64,000 bases of DNA, taken from positions 2,313,638 to 2,377,637 of the forward strand of contig RPFO01000389.1 of the NCBI GenBank assembly GCA_009746045.1. The letters are read 5' to 3'. Below, piece after piece: positions 10,848 to 21,729 of this stretch; the first letter of the stretch is position 1; the number at the start of each line of letters is the position of its first letter. The position numbers and the translations under genes were made by a program. The notes below the pieces were generated by a model. It searched no databases. It had not been told where the DNA came from and saw only the letters and a program-made list of their open reading frames with translations. This DNA comes from Mesostigma viride (taxonomy: Eukaryota; Streptophyta; Mesostigmatophyceae; Mesostigmatales; Mesostigmataceae).

Positions 10848-13120
10848 TCCGGACGGACCGGAATTATTTCGCGCCAAAAAATTCGCGCCAGTACCCGACG
10901 CTACCTCGGCACGTGAAATTGTGGTGCACGATGCGCGTAACCCTTGCGCCAAGTTGGCCATGGCGACGTGCGTTCGGTAATAAATGCAGTAATATGGCAA
11001 TAAGACCGCAGAAAATTATGCAGATGCGTCAAATCAAAGTTTCATCATGATCTTGCGTAGCCGAAGATGCATTATTGACGAGATCGATGCCATTTTTCAT
11101 CCGCGTTTGCGAGGGGGTCTGGCCCGGAAATCTTGCCGCAACGAATGAGCAGCAATACATGCCTACAGCGATAATTACAAAGGTTCTTAGTCCCTAGCGA
11201 TGCAGAAAGCAACGTCATTAACGGGGAGATTGAAAATGTTAAAGAACCTTTTATATATAATAACTTTTCCTCGTCATTTTCGGAAAGAAAACGCCAGGTC
11301 CTGCTTTATGCGCTGTCAACCCGTCCATGGGTGGCTGGCATTTCTTGCGCGCCTTGTCAGGAAAGATAGCATGCCATTGTACGTCTATTATCCAGTGGTT
11401 ACCCCCGAAGTCTATTGCGTTTAGAAATCCCTTTATTCTAAGCTTTCAGCACGGTTTCCTGGAAGGGTGCGTTGTTTTGTTCGCCGCTTGCTGCATGCAC
11501 GTCTCTAGTTTTCCGGCAGCTTTCAACCGATTCGCTTACGTTATGCGTGGCAAGCTCTGAAATCCTGTCTAGGATTGATTTGGGTAATATCAAGGTAAGC
11601 TGCTACGTTAATGTAATGATATATAGAAGGATTTGGATGGCAGAGTGCTTATATTGCATATTCAACACGTACCCCGGCATGCCTCGAGGGCGGCATGACC
11701 GTTGCAACAAGCTGGCGAGCATATGAACCGTGCGTCTCAACGTGCTGGGAAACAAGGTGGCTATACTTCTCTTGCTGGCCATGCTTTGTATATGTGTAAG
11801 CTATGCTTACGTGTGTGTTCTCTTTAGATTTGTGGATCACAGCCACTATGCATCACAATCAATGTGCTCTCAAGAATGCTAGCCATGCTTATGAGGATGG
11901 CTGCAAGCCATTTCTCTTATGGCTTTGCTGTATTTCGTGTTTGCGCTTACAGTTCTGTTTTGTTGGTTGGTTTTTGAACGGGGTGATGTGAACCTGCAGG
12001 GTTAGAACATTGTGTTATTATTGCTGGTTGATTGAGGCATCATCCTCTACTCTAAGTCAGCATAGCACGTGTATATGAGCATGCTGTTTATGCACCTTAT
12101 TGTTGAGCATGGTTTACAACCATGGTGAGGTGTGGGGTGTGGCTAGCATGTACGAGTCACCCATCTAATCCCACATGTTTCTGTTGCTATTGAACGTTGC
12201 TTGGGCCTCTAAACATTTCTGTTATTACCAATGAAGATTGCCAACTATGCTACCATAGTGTGGTGCTGCATGCTATGAATGACCTCTCTAGTACTCAAGG
12301 CTCATGCTCAGCTTGATCCTGCATTTGGTGGCTGTGTGTATAACTCAATTGGCAGCCGTCTATGTTAGGATTCTGATGATTTGTGGTGGGCAGGTGATGA
12401 AAAGGGTTATGTTTGAGCTCATGCCAGTCTATACTAGGGTTGAGGGGTGGCAGTTGAGGACACTAGTTTATGCCATCAGTCTAGCTCAGAATGACCTGAA
12501 TTTTGATTCCAAGATAGTTTGCATGATAAATAACTTGCTGGCACCTTGTTTGGCCCACACTGTGGTGGGCAAGGGTGTGAGTGGTGTGGCCATGTGTCTT
12601 ACAACCGTATTTTTGAGCATTTTTTTTTTAATACATAAGTGTGTGCAGTTCACATACGTGGTCAGAATGAGCTGAAAATTGGTGCCATTGATATTCCCAC
12701 CCTGTGGAAGTTATTTCTATCTCCCTGGGCCCAACCCATGCGTATTTGATTTGATTTTTTTTTTTAGTCACAAAAAAGACGTATTTTTCGGTAAACTGCA
12801 TAAGTATGCCCAGACGTGCGATTTTGGTGCTGCAAATTAGCTCCATTCTTTGGTCTGCCAGGGTGGGGATTTGAACTTTTTATGGTGTTTGGTACACAAT
12901 TTAAGTGTGGGGGGGTTGTCCTAGGCAATCCGTGCTTTTAGGGGGTGTCCTTGCCAGATTAAGCTCCCTGCACATGTATTGTGATGGGCCTTGAACTCAA
13001 CAAGTAGTGGGATGCATGCCCAAGGGTCATATTTATGGTCCCCCATCATCATTTGCATTGCCAGCATGGGTATTGAGTGCAAAACATGTGTATTCAATTT
13101 TGGGGGGGGCAGGTCCGTCC
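10848..13120. mobile_element. putative inverted-repeat insertion S in the transposase gene
   Basis: The left edge contains GGACGGACCGG and the right edge CAGGTCCGTCC, inverse to each other over 9-11 bp. GGG occurs on both sides (10845-10847 and 13121-13123). Removing the segment joins ..FLKG directly to LPYWVHLKIRHF in frame, the order expected in tnp2. The inside is AT-rich with no recognised ORF. An alternative is a 2.3-kb intron ending at the AG at 13112; in that case the phase of the upstream exon is not satisfied by an obvious GT donor. Confidence 0.45.
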
Positions 13121-14281
13121 GGGTTACCGTACTGGGTTCACCTGAAGATCCGTCATTTTATTGACGAGTTCCATCTGTGTCCCAACAACTTCAAGCGGGT
13201 CATTCATTGCACAAGCGGTAATTGCTAAACATTAATTGTATCATTTGATTGTGATTGTTGCTTGCATACATTGACTGTGGCCTATCTGTTCACATGGAAA
13301 GCTGATGTAATATTGTTTTTTTTTTTTTCTGTTTGTACTATATATGCAGGGAAGGCTATGGCGAGCGGATCACTTCGTGGCAGGCTGAAGGTCCTCGGTC
13401 TGAACCCGGAGCTGTGGCGGCCTGATGAAGACCCTCCAGCGGAGGGAGACCCACCACCGGAGGGAGACCCTCCACCGGAGGGAGACCCTCCACCGGAGGG
13501 AGACCACCAAAGTCCACCGAAGAAAGGCCGCAAGAAGAAGAGGGCGCCAGCACCGCGCCCCGGGTTCCAGCTGACGGCTGAGGAAAAGGCTGATATCAAG
13601 CGTAAGTGTGACATTGGGTTTTTATTTTTCCCGTAATTTGGAAATTTAATATGTAGGACTGACTATGGTCTGTGTGATTTACATAGGACTGACTATTTTT
13701 TTCGGCTGTCGTGTTACTACTATGTGTTATTTTTTTGCGTGTGGTTGTAATGCGCAGGTCTCGATGACATCATGGCGCATAGCCTACCCGACTACTTCAC
13801 CGGCCGGATCAGTGGTTTGCTCTGCGATGCGAAGAGTACTGAAAAATCCAAGACGCGTGACAAAATCCTCTACTTTTGCAAGCAACTCCCGACCATCTTG
13901 CGTGGGCGGTTAGATGACGATGCACGGCATGCATTTCTCCTTCAATCAGCGGCCTGGGACTTTGTGTTTTCTAGCGGCCCGGCGACTCAGCAACAGTTGG
14001 ATGACTGCGGCGAGATGTTTTTGCTTGCTGCTGTGGCGATGGAGCGTATAGCGCCAGCGTCTGAGATGGCAAAATCTGTTCATATGATGGCCCACCTGGC
14101 CCAGCAAATCCCCTTGTTGGGTCGATGTGACACCCGCACCATGGCGTCGGGCGAGCGGATGATGGGGGCCATCACGAAAGCTAAGCTGTCCAACGTCGAT
14201 GTGGAGAGCTCCATGGACGGAGCATATCGCAAGTCTGAGGCGCTGACCCATCTGGCCTATCACATGGTGAAAACCGGGATG
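13121..14281 (+). CDS. CACTA transposase, middle exons
   Basis: Exon to 13217 encodes LPYWVHLKIRHFIDEFHLCPNN, equivalent to the tnp2 LPYW..L.IRH..D.MH block. Exon 13350-13601 starts GKAMASGSLRGRLKVLGL and includes four 18-bp repeats coding DPPPEG, a linker expansion. Exon 13758-14281 encodes a KSHDCH/LLP-like region (ILYFCKQLPTILRG) and the DUF4218-like segment VHMMAHLAQQIPLLG..ASGERMMGAITK. All junctions have GT..AG and keep phase: 13218-13349, 13602-13757, then the donor at 14282. Function: DDE transposition of the CACTA element. Coding integrity here is good. Confidence 0.85.
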
Positions 14282-14341
14282 GTAAGTACACGCTAGTGAC
14301 CGATTTTTTTTTTTTTTATGGTGTCCATGTTCCCAGTAAAA

Positions 14342-16100
14342 GTCCTAAATTTAGGACCACGTGGAATTAAAATATATACATGCAAACATTAAAATTTGAC
14401 CCTGGCATTCGTGCCCATGACAGATAACACACTTTTTTAGTTTCTATCAAAAACCTGGGGTCAAATAATTACATTTAGTGCATGAATGGGCCCTGCCACC
14501 TGCCAGACCTCAAAGCGCGAATATGGCCAAAATGTGGGTTTTAGGACCATTAGGACCAATTAGTGTCAACGCATTACCATGCTATCCACACGGTCCCTTG
14601 AGCATCTTACAAGCGCTAGGGGACCCTACGAGGCCTTGGGATGGCGGGGCAGCGTATAACAAGGCCATACCCTGCTGTGGCTGCCTCTATATATACGCGT
14701 GCTTGACGGTGTCACAGATGGTGCAGGTAATGCAATATACGGTTGCATGGTTGCTGAGGTTGCCCGGCTTGAACATGGCCCACCTCTTGCGGTAAACTTT
14801 CTCTAAGCATATGCCAAACCTTCTTTGACATCACGGACATGCTGGCCACCACCCAGCGATGAAAAAACAATGCATTTGCATTGCAACTAACACATGAATG
14901 CAGCCAAATCAAGTTACAAAACAACGTTGTGCTAACATGCAACGCTTTGTGAGCGAATTCAGGGTGCATGTAACACGTAAACCATACTGTATATACTGTC
15001 TGAGAACACCCTGAACGACTGCAGGCCATAGGACCATGGTTTATAACTAACACATGAGTAAAACTGCTCTTACGCATGTGTGTTTTAGCTGCAGCGGACG
15101 ACGAAGATAGAGACGTAAAAAATTGTATGACGTAAACCAACTATGTGTGACAGTTATGTGCACAGAGAGCGTCCCCTCTTTTTAGGCATAGCTGGCTGAC
15201 TCAAAACACCACGACAGCGTTGCCAGTTACACTCATGATCTAGGACACCCCGGCACGTACCTGCTACTTACGTCGCCTCATTCCAGATGGTTGCAAAAAA
15301 GTCGCTGAAATCCGCAGCGAGGTCAGCTTTCCGAGAGCTGAGCGCACCAAAGCTGGCCAACCGGTTCGACAATGATATAAACCACGCTTGTGCTGCGTTC
15401 TAGGTCCAAGAAATACCGAAAGTGAAGACCTATAAGGTGCGCTCGCTGCCCAGCCTGAACGTCCCTAAAACATGGTCGACAATGGAAATCGGGCAAGAAT
15501 ATCACGGCCCAGGCGCTCCCATGTCAAATACTCCGTTTCTAAACTCCAGACTATAATAAAAATCGTCCACAAAAATTTCCTAGCTTGATTCGCACCACCA
15601 TCGCTAATACACTAACATGTTTGTGCCAAAATCGACCCTCCGTGAGCAGGCGATCTGCGACCCATTTGTGTTGTGCCGCTGTGCTACAGCGCTACACATA
15701 AAAACTTGCGCAGATAATATTCACAGCCTTTAATTATAGTAATAATAATTAAGCATAACTAACATTAACCTTTCGTTTTTGCTACTGGGCGCCCGAAATG
15801 ATAAACGCACATGAAAACGCCGGCCACGATTGTCAGGTCGCCATATCCACCTCACTTCATTCCCGCACCTACTTTTTCGCTCCAAAATCGGTTATATTTT
15901 TGGTCGAGGTACCTACTTTCCCGCCATTATACCCGGTACCCGGGTACGGAATCCGGGTACCATGTGCCGGTACCACGGGTCGGGTACATCATGCCGGGTA
16001 CGGTCCCCATGGGGTACGGTCCATAAAGTGACCCCCCCCCCCGGTACCTCGGTTATAGTGACCACTAGGACGATTTAGGACAAAGTCCTAAATTTAGGAC
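14342..16100. repeat. intron segment bounded by identical 16-bp palindromes (Q1)
   Basis: GTCCTAAATTTAGGAC occurs at 14342-14357 and again at 16085-16100, inside the long intron 14282-16250. The enclosed 1.7 kb has no recognised ORF. A comparable pair (GTCCTCATTTGAGGAC) bounds 30521-32249. These may mark the ends of a non-autonomous element; no target duplication was identified. Confidence 0.4.
15910..16050. repeat. GGTACC/CCGGGTAC-rich cluster
   Basis: About eight overlapping copies of GGTAC and CCGGGTAC, in both orientations, fill about 140 bp just inside the right end of Q1. They are followed by a C10 run. They could form local stem-loops or be subterminal repeats of Q1. No coding role is seen; the three overlapping short frames are artefacts of the repeat. 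Confidence 0.5.
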
Positions 16101-16250
16101 CGTGGGAGCGCTAACAATGGATTTGTGTGCAGATTTAGTGTTATGTACGCGCTGCTTGTGGCCCGGTCTTGTGCTGCATGCAGCTAATTTCTGTGCATAA
16201 TTGTGTGCGCTGCTTGCAATGTCTTGTTTGCTTTCTTTTTTTTCTTTCAG

Positions 16251-19200
16251 CCAAAAGACCGCTACTACATCTGGGACGTCATCCACGCAGACCCGTCCAA
16301 GAAGGTCGAGTTGGGGGGGCGCAGCCGCAAGGTTAAGAATAGTTACGTTAAACAGTGCCGGAACCTTTTTGCCGCCTGAGGCAAATCGGGCCGGAACACT
16401 ATTTTGCCCGGAATAACCACTTCCGAGCACCCAAGTTAATTCGGCCGAATTAACTTGGGTGCTCGGAAGTGGTTATTCCGGGCAAAATAGTGTTCCGGCC
16501 CGATTTGCCTCAGGCGGCAAAAAGGTTCCGGCACTGTTTAACGTAACTAAAACCTGGCCTCGTGGAGGGGGGACGAAGAGCCCGAGACATCCGCCTAGGC
16601 CGCTGAGCACGCACCACTAAATGCGCCGGAGCTGCCTCAGTGAGGATTCGAACCCCTGACCTCCAAGGTGCACAGGTTTTAGTTACGTTAAACAGTGCCG
16701 GAACCTTTTTGCCGCCTGAGGCAAATCGGGCCGGAACACTATTTTGCCCGGAATAACCACTTCCGAGCACCCAAGTTAATTCGGCCGAATTAACTTGGGT
16801 GCTCGGAAGTGGTTATTCCGGGCAAAATAGTGTTCCGGCCCGATTTGCCTCAGGCGGCAAAAAGGTTCCGGCACTGTTTAACGTAACTAAAACCTGTGCA
16901 CCTTGGAGGTCAGGGGTTCGAATCCTCACTGAGGCAGCTCCGGCGCATTTAGTGGTGCGTGCTCAGCGGCCTAGGCGGATGTCTCGGGCTCTTCGTCCCC
17001 CCTCCACGAGGCCAGGTTTTAGTTACGTTAAACAGTGCCGGAACCTTTTTGCCGCCTGAGGCAAATCGGGCCGGAACACTATTTTGCCCGGAATAACCAC
17101 TTCCGAGCACCCAAGTTAATTCGGCCGAATTAACTTGGGTGCTCGGAAGTGGTTATTCCGGGCAAAATAGTGTTCCGGCCCGATTTGCCTCAGGCGGCAA
17201 AAAGGTTCCGGCACTGTTTAACGTAACTAGAATTTCTACACTTTCACCGCCGCGGAATCTGATGAAGTGGGCGCGATTTTGTTGGAGTATGCGCTGCCCA
17301 ATGCGGAGTACAAAGATCCCGAAGTCAACGGCGATGAGGCCTACTGGTAAGACGCCGCTGTCCTATTATTGTAAGTTGCTATTCTTTGAGCTGATTTTCT
17401 TTCAGTATATGGAACTTCATCTGATTTCCAAGGACTACTGCCGTTATTCTAATTTTTTTTTTCTTGCATTGCTATCTTGCTTTGTATACGATGTGAATGC
17501 AGGCGGCCCTTGTGCAGCGACCTCTCATGGCTCAAAGACTGGATCGGACTCAACCAGCAGCCGCTGGTCCCGGAGCTTGTCCAGGCTGCAGCAGCCGGCG
17601 TGCAGCTCAAGGCTGAGGAGTACATGATAGGGTGCACTTGTATGTACGGTTTCAATTACCGGACAAAAGAAGCTGACAGGAAGCAAGCATGGCGGACTGC
17701 AAACTGTGGTGTAGCCTACCATAAGGAGGGAAGCAGCACTCAGTACGGCTACCTGACCCACATTCTCGTGGCGAAGCTGGTGCAGCCGGTGGGGCAGTGG
17801 ACTCAACAGCTTGTGCTGAGAGTAGAGCTTTTCGATGCATCGGAGGTGGCTTACATTCGGGATCAACGCTTGGTGTTGGTCCGCAGCGCCGAGGCACCAC
17901 GCACGGCAAAGCTAGTGTGGCCAACATCTGTTAGCTCTGTTGGGTTTGTGCTGGACCCACGGCATCAGCCCCAGCTTTCGGTCATTCACTGCAAGCTGCC
18001 CCGTCACCTGGCAACCGGGTGGGCTTTGGAGAACGAGTTTTTCCAAAGCACGGCGACAAGGTGGCAGGAAGACATCAGGTACTTCCCACCTGAGCCGCCC
18101 GCTGAACGGCCGCCCGCTGAACCGCCGCCCGCTGATCCGCCGCCCGCGCCAGCGAGCACGGCGGCACGACCCATCAAGTTTCGTTTAAGTGGCCAGCCGG
18201 AGCGGCTGCTTAGGTTTTAGCGGGCAAGTGTTCGAAGCGCGTCATTGGTGGATTACTGGGGAACTTGGGTTTCCCCGCGAAACTCCAACCGCACGTTCAG
18301 ATTTCCAAATCTCAAGTAAGGTTCGGCGCAACTTTCTGAACGGGGGCAGTTGACGAGCAGCATTCCTCCGGACGAATGAATTGCGTTCCATACTTGCGCA
18401 AAATTTTGAAAGGTGGCTTGCGTGCAGCCCTACTAAAATTTGCGCGGACGTTCAGATTTCCATATCTCAAGTAAATTTCGGCGGAACTTTCTGAACGGGG
18501 GTAGTTGGCGGGCAGCGTTCCTCCAGACGAATGAAATGCGTTCCATACTAGCGCAAAATTTTGAAAGGTAGCTTGCGTGCAGCCCTACTAAAATTTGCGC
18601 GAAGTGTGGGACTGAAAATTCGTAACGGAAACTTTTTGGTAGTTGCCGTCACTTCCTCTTGTGCAAACGTGTGGGAGTGAAAATTGGTAACGGAAACTTT
18701 TTGGTAGTTGCAGTCACTTCATTTTGCGCGAGTGTTGGGCTGAAAATTCGTAACGGAAACTTTTTGGTAGTTGCCGTCACTTCCTTTGGTTCGACTGAAA
18801 ATTCGCTGAAATTCGCTGAATTCGTACCGTGGCCTAATTTTTAGTACCTCGAAGTGACGGGGCACCTAAAAATTTGCCCACAAGTACACTTGGCAGCGCG
18901 CTCACTGGGAAAAATTGTACAGCCGCTCCGGCGGGCCACTTGAACGAATTGTAATGTTCACGCGCAGCCCCGCCGCGCAAGAAAAAGAAGCCGCCCGATG
19001 AACGGCAGCCCGCGCCGGCAACCACGGCGGCAGGACCTTCACGCGCAGCCCCGCCTCGCAAGCAAAAGAAGCCGCCCGCTGAACGGCAGCCTGCGCCGGC
19101 AACCACGGCGGCAGAACCCTCACGCGCAGCCCCGCCTCGCAAGAGAAAGAAGAAATCTGAGGCTTTGGCGCCTGCATCACACAAGGGGAAGGAGCCCACG

Positions 19201-19320
19201 CCCCCGTTGCGCACAAGTGCACGCGCGCGCACGGTCAGGGACTATAGAGAACAAACCCCTAGCAACGAGGGGAATGACAGTGATTTTAACGGTAGTGATG
19301 CCAAGGATGATTCTGATTGA
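16251..19320 (+). CDS. CACTA transposase, 3' exons (DUF4216-like and basic tail), interrupted twice
   Basis: The exon opens after TTTCTTTCAG at 16251 with PKDRYYIWDVIHADPSKK. It is interrupted at 16340 by array 1 and resumes at 17234; without array 1 and one AGAAT it reads ..KVKNFYTFT... The donor follows 17347 and the next exon starts at 17503 (..DEAYW/RPLCSDLSWLKDW, in phase). That exon contains the DUF4216-like GYLTHILVAKL..LRVELFD, then PAE/PPAD repeats. Insertion K (18173-18954) interrupts it, so translation stops at 18220 inside K. Beyond K the frame continues with three PSRAAPPRK.KKPPAERQ-type basic repeats, an acidic end (SNEGNDSDFNGSDAKDDSD) and stop at 19320. An AATAAA at 19392 is a plausible poly(A) signal. 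As it stands the gene cannot make a full protein. Confidence 0.75.
16341..17228. mobile_element. palindromic composite element, array 1 (HP-Y-HP-Y'-HP)
   Basis: Three identical 208-bp near-perfect palindromes lie at 16341-16548, 16681-16888 and 17021-17228. They begin AGTTACGTTAAACAGTGCCG and end with its inverse. Two 132-bp spacers, 16549-16680 (Y) and 16889-17020 (Y'), are exact inverses of each other. The whole 888 bp is flanked by AGAAT at 16336-16340 and 17229-17233. It has no ORF of its own; frames seen in it are palindrome artefacts. It must have been mobilised in trans. The spacer carries a tRNA T-arm-like segment (GGGGTTCGAATCCTC). Confidence 0.9.
18173..18954. mobile_element. inverted-repeat non-autonomous element K in transposase exon
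   Basis: The left end (ATCAAGTTTCGTTTAAGTGG then CCAGCCGGAGCGGCTG) and right end (CAGCCGCTCCGGCGGGCCAC then TTGAACGAATTGTAAT) are inverse copies with few mismatches over about 36 bp. The interior holds two ~155-bp tandem repeats (from about 18292 and 18448, sharing ACGTTCAGATTTCCA). It also holds three ~64-bp repeats (18611-18800, sharing GTAACGGAAACTTTTTGG). There is no ORF. K splits the Pro/Ala-rich C-terminus of the transposase (PAPASTAARP / SRAAPPRKK). The exact target duplication is not resolved. Confidence 0.7.
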
Positions 19321-19391
19321 TGCTGCTGCGCCAGCATTTTGCGGCCTCATTAGATGCTGCACACAAGTGTAATCATGCCGATATTATGTTG

Positions 19392-19397
19392 AATAAA
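19392..19397 (+). terminator. putative poly(A) signal of CACTA transposase
   Basis: AATAAA lies 72 bp after the stop at 19320 and just before the right subterminal array. It is positional evidence only. Confidence 0.4.
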
Positions 19398-19439
19398 GAT
19401 GCATCATTCATTGTTTGGGCCTAAACTGACTTGTTGTCG

Positions 19440-19814
19440 GTTCAGCCCTTGTATTTTTTACCACTTTTGTGCTCGTCGTGGTGTTCTTGTTACCACTTTG
19501 GCCACTTTTTATCACTTTTTACCACTTTTACCACTTTTTATCACTTTTTACCACTTTTTACCACTTTTTACCACTTTTTACCACCATTTTCCACCTTTCA
19601 CCACTTTTACCACCTCCGTTAGGTGGTAAAAGTCGCTTTAGGTGGTTTTTCATCACTTTTTATCACTTTTTATCTCTTTTTATCACTTTTTACCACTTTT
19701 TATCTCTTTTTACCACTTTATACCACTTGTGGGTGGTAAAAAGTGATAAAAAGCGATAAAAAGTGATAAAAAGTGATAAAAGTGGTATTTTTTACCACCC
19801 CTGAGTTCCTAGTG
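19440..19814. repeat. CACTA right subterminal array and terminal inverted repeat
   Basis: The complementary motif TTTTTACCAC/TTTTTATCAC is repeated from about 19447 to 19735. It then inverts to GTGGTAAAAAGTGATAAAAA before the final CTGAGTTCCTAGTG. The motif matches the left array in inverse orientation, with more TATCAC variants, so the two ends have drifted separately. Confidence 0.85.
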
Positions 19815-21141
19815 CAGACCTACGCTAGTCGACCACACACTAGGAAGCCCTTAGTTATATACAACGATTCCTTACGGAATCGATACTAAGTGCTTAGTAT
19901 CGATTCCGTAAGGAATCGTTGTATATAACTAAAACTTTTGCTTGCGCCGGCAAGGCTAAGGCCGATACTAGTCGGGTCATCGAATTGGCTATTCGATTAT
20001 CGAAGTTGCCTATTCGACCATCGAACTTTCCTATTTGATTATCGAATTTTTCCTTATTCGATTGTCGAAATTTCCTAGTCGACAGGGGGTCAGAGGCCAG
20101 CGGCCTATCATACTCGGCGCCCAGCGAGCCACCGAACTAGGCCTAGTCGATTATAGCGAGACATCGCGTGGAAATTAGCCGATTTTGGGGACTTAGCCGA
20201 TTTTCGGAGCGACGTCGAACAACACAGATGATTAGCCGGTTGAGCACATCATATCAGTCGAATAGCTAGCGCTGGTACTCCGCCTAGTCAGCGGAGAGCA
20301 CTTGCCTTTTTCGATTAACATAGCACATTAGGCCGAACGATTAGCGTCCGCAACGTTATTCGCATTTCTAGGCGAAAAATCCACCCCCGGAACGATCCTA
20401 GCGGGATTCGAACCCGGGATGCCGGCGTGTCGCAACAGTCTTAGTTATATACAATGATTCCTTACGAAATCGATACTAAGCGCTTAGTATAGATTCCGTA
20501 AGGAATCGTTGTATATAACTAAGACTGTTGCGACACGCCGGCATCCCGGGTTCGAATCCCGCTAGGATCGTTCCGGGGGTGGATTTTTCGCCTAGAAATG
20601 CGAATAACGTTGCGGACGCTAATCGTTCGGCCTAATGTGCTATGTTAATCGAAAAAGGCAAGTGCTCTCCGCTGACTAGGCGGAGTACCAGCGCTAGCTA
20701 TTCGACTGATATGATGTGCTCAACCGGCTAATCATCTGTGTTGTTCGACGTCGCTCCGAAAATCAAAGTCCCCGAAATCGGCTAATTTCCACGCGATGTC
20801 TCGCTATAATCGACTAGGCCTAGTTCGGTGGCTCGCTGGGCGCCGAGTATGATAGGCCGCTGGCCTCTGACCCCCTGTCGACTAGGAAATTTCGACAATC
20901 GAATAAGGAAAAATTCGATAATCAAATAGGAAAGTTCGATGGTCGAATAGGCAACTTCGATAATCGAATAGCCATTCTATTAACCGTGGAACTCCAAGGT
21001 AACCAGACTCTTTATTAAAACAATAAGTAGAGCACATCGGGAAGTGGCCCTCAACTGGCCATCCTTACCCATGGGAACACTTTATGTCCAAAAAGGCTAG
21101 CCTTACCCCCAAACAGGCAACACACAGGGAGGGCGGGTGGG

Positions 21142-21653
21142 AAAACAAAAGAGACCGCCATGAGCTAGGTGAGCAAGCTTTTATCGTGTTTCAAGGCCAA
21201 TGGCTCTCTACCAACGGCCAGATCCGGCAACGGCCTCTAAACAGTTTTAGCCGTCAAGTTTTACTTCAGATACTGCTTGTTGCAAACCCGTCCGCAATCA
21301 CAGATCTGCTAGGAGAACCTAGACGCAAAAATCCGTCGTCAAGGTACTCAGCACACCGTCAAGGTATGGGCCGCAACAATTAGGCCATATCATCCGTAAT
21401 ACTCGTACACTAGAAGCCTAATCAACCTTATTACGATCACATCACCCAGCTCTATTTCACCTAGCATCAGCGGCTCCCCTTCCGTATCACTATAAAGAAA
21501 CTATGTTCAGAGAACCCCGATTCTATTAACCGTGGAACTCCAGGTAACCAGACTCTTTATTAAAACAATAAGTAGAGCACATCGGGAAGTGGCCCTCAAC
21601 TGGCCATCCTTACCCATGGGAACACTTTATGTCCAAAAAGGCTAGCCTTACCC
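21142..21653 (-). repeat. D2 internal B1-A2 repeats
   Basis: B1 (21520-21653) duplicates the B2 terminus at 20974-21108. A2 (21142-21519) duplicates A1 at 25980-26357. The block sits downstream of the recombinase gene, as in PAT/Ngaro elements. Confidence 0.88.
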
Positions 21654-21729
21654 TTACATCCCTCCCTGGCGACCCAAGCCAGGGGCAAAACAAAAACCGG
21701 TGGACGCATAAGACAAGAATGAAGGGAAC

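Larger units (their letters stand above)
5374..19814 (+). mobile_element. 14.4-kb CACTA (EnSpm) DNA transposon
   Basis: The left end reads CACTAGGAACTCAG at 5374 and the right end is its exact inverse, CTGAGTTCCTAGTG, ending at 19814. Subterminal arrays of a GTGGTAAAAA-type motif lie inside each end. The dinucleotide CA occurs on both sides (5372-5373 and 19815-19816). Removing the element and one CA restores an uninterrupted D1 RT reading (..GLAGPRRR..), matching GLPGRRRR in D2. Most CACTA elements make 3-bp duplications; this one is 2 bp. It carries two divergent genes, one minus (6340-8522) and one plus (9449-19320), the plus gene encoding a tnp2-type transposase. Nested inside are array 1 (16341-17228) and inverted-repeat elements S, Q1 and K. 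Confidence 0.93.

Noticed and set aside
15798-16078. Overlapping short ORFs in the GGTACC cluster
   Set aside because: Three frames are open at once because the DNA is a simple repeat; no conserved protein features.
16549-17020. Complete or permuted tRNA gene in spacer Y
   Set aside because: The 3' half from variable loop to acceptor is convincing, but I find no matching GCCTCAG 5' half with a D arm and anticodon stem in the spacer. The GCCTCAG inside the palindrome lacks a D-arm context.
16510-17059. Identical 86-codon ORFs in the arrays
   Set aside because: They read through the palindromes on both strands and lack any protein motif; they are repeat artefacts.
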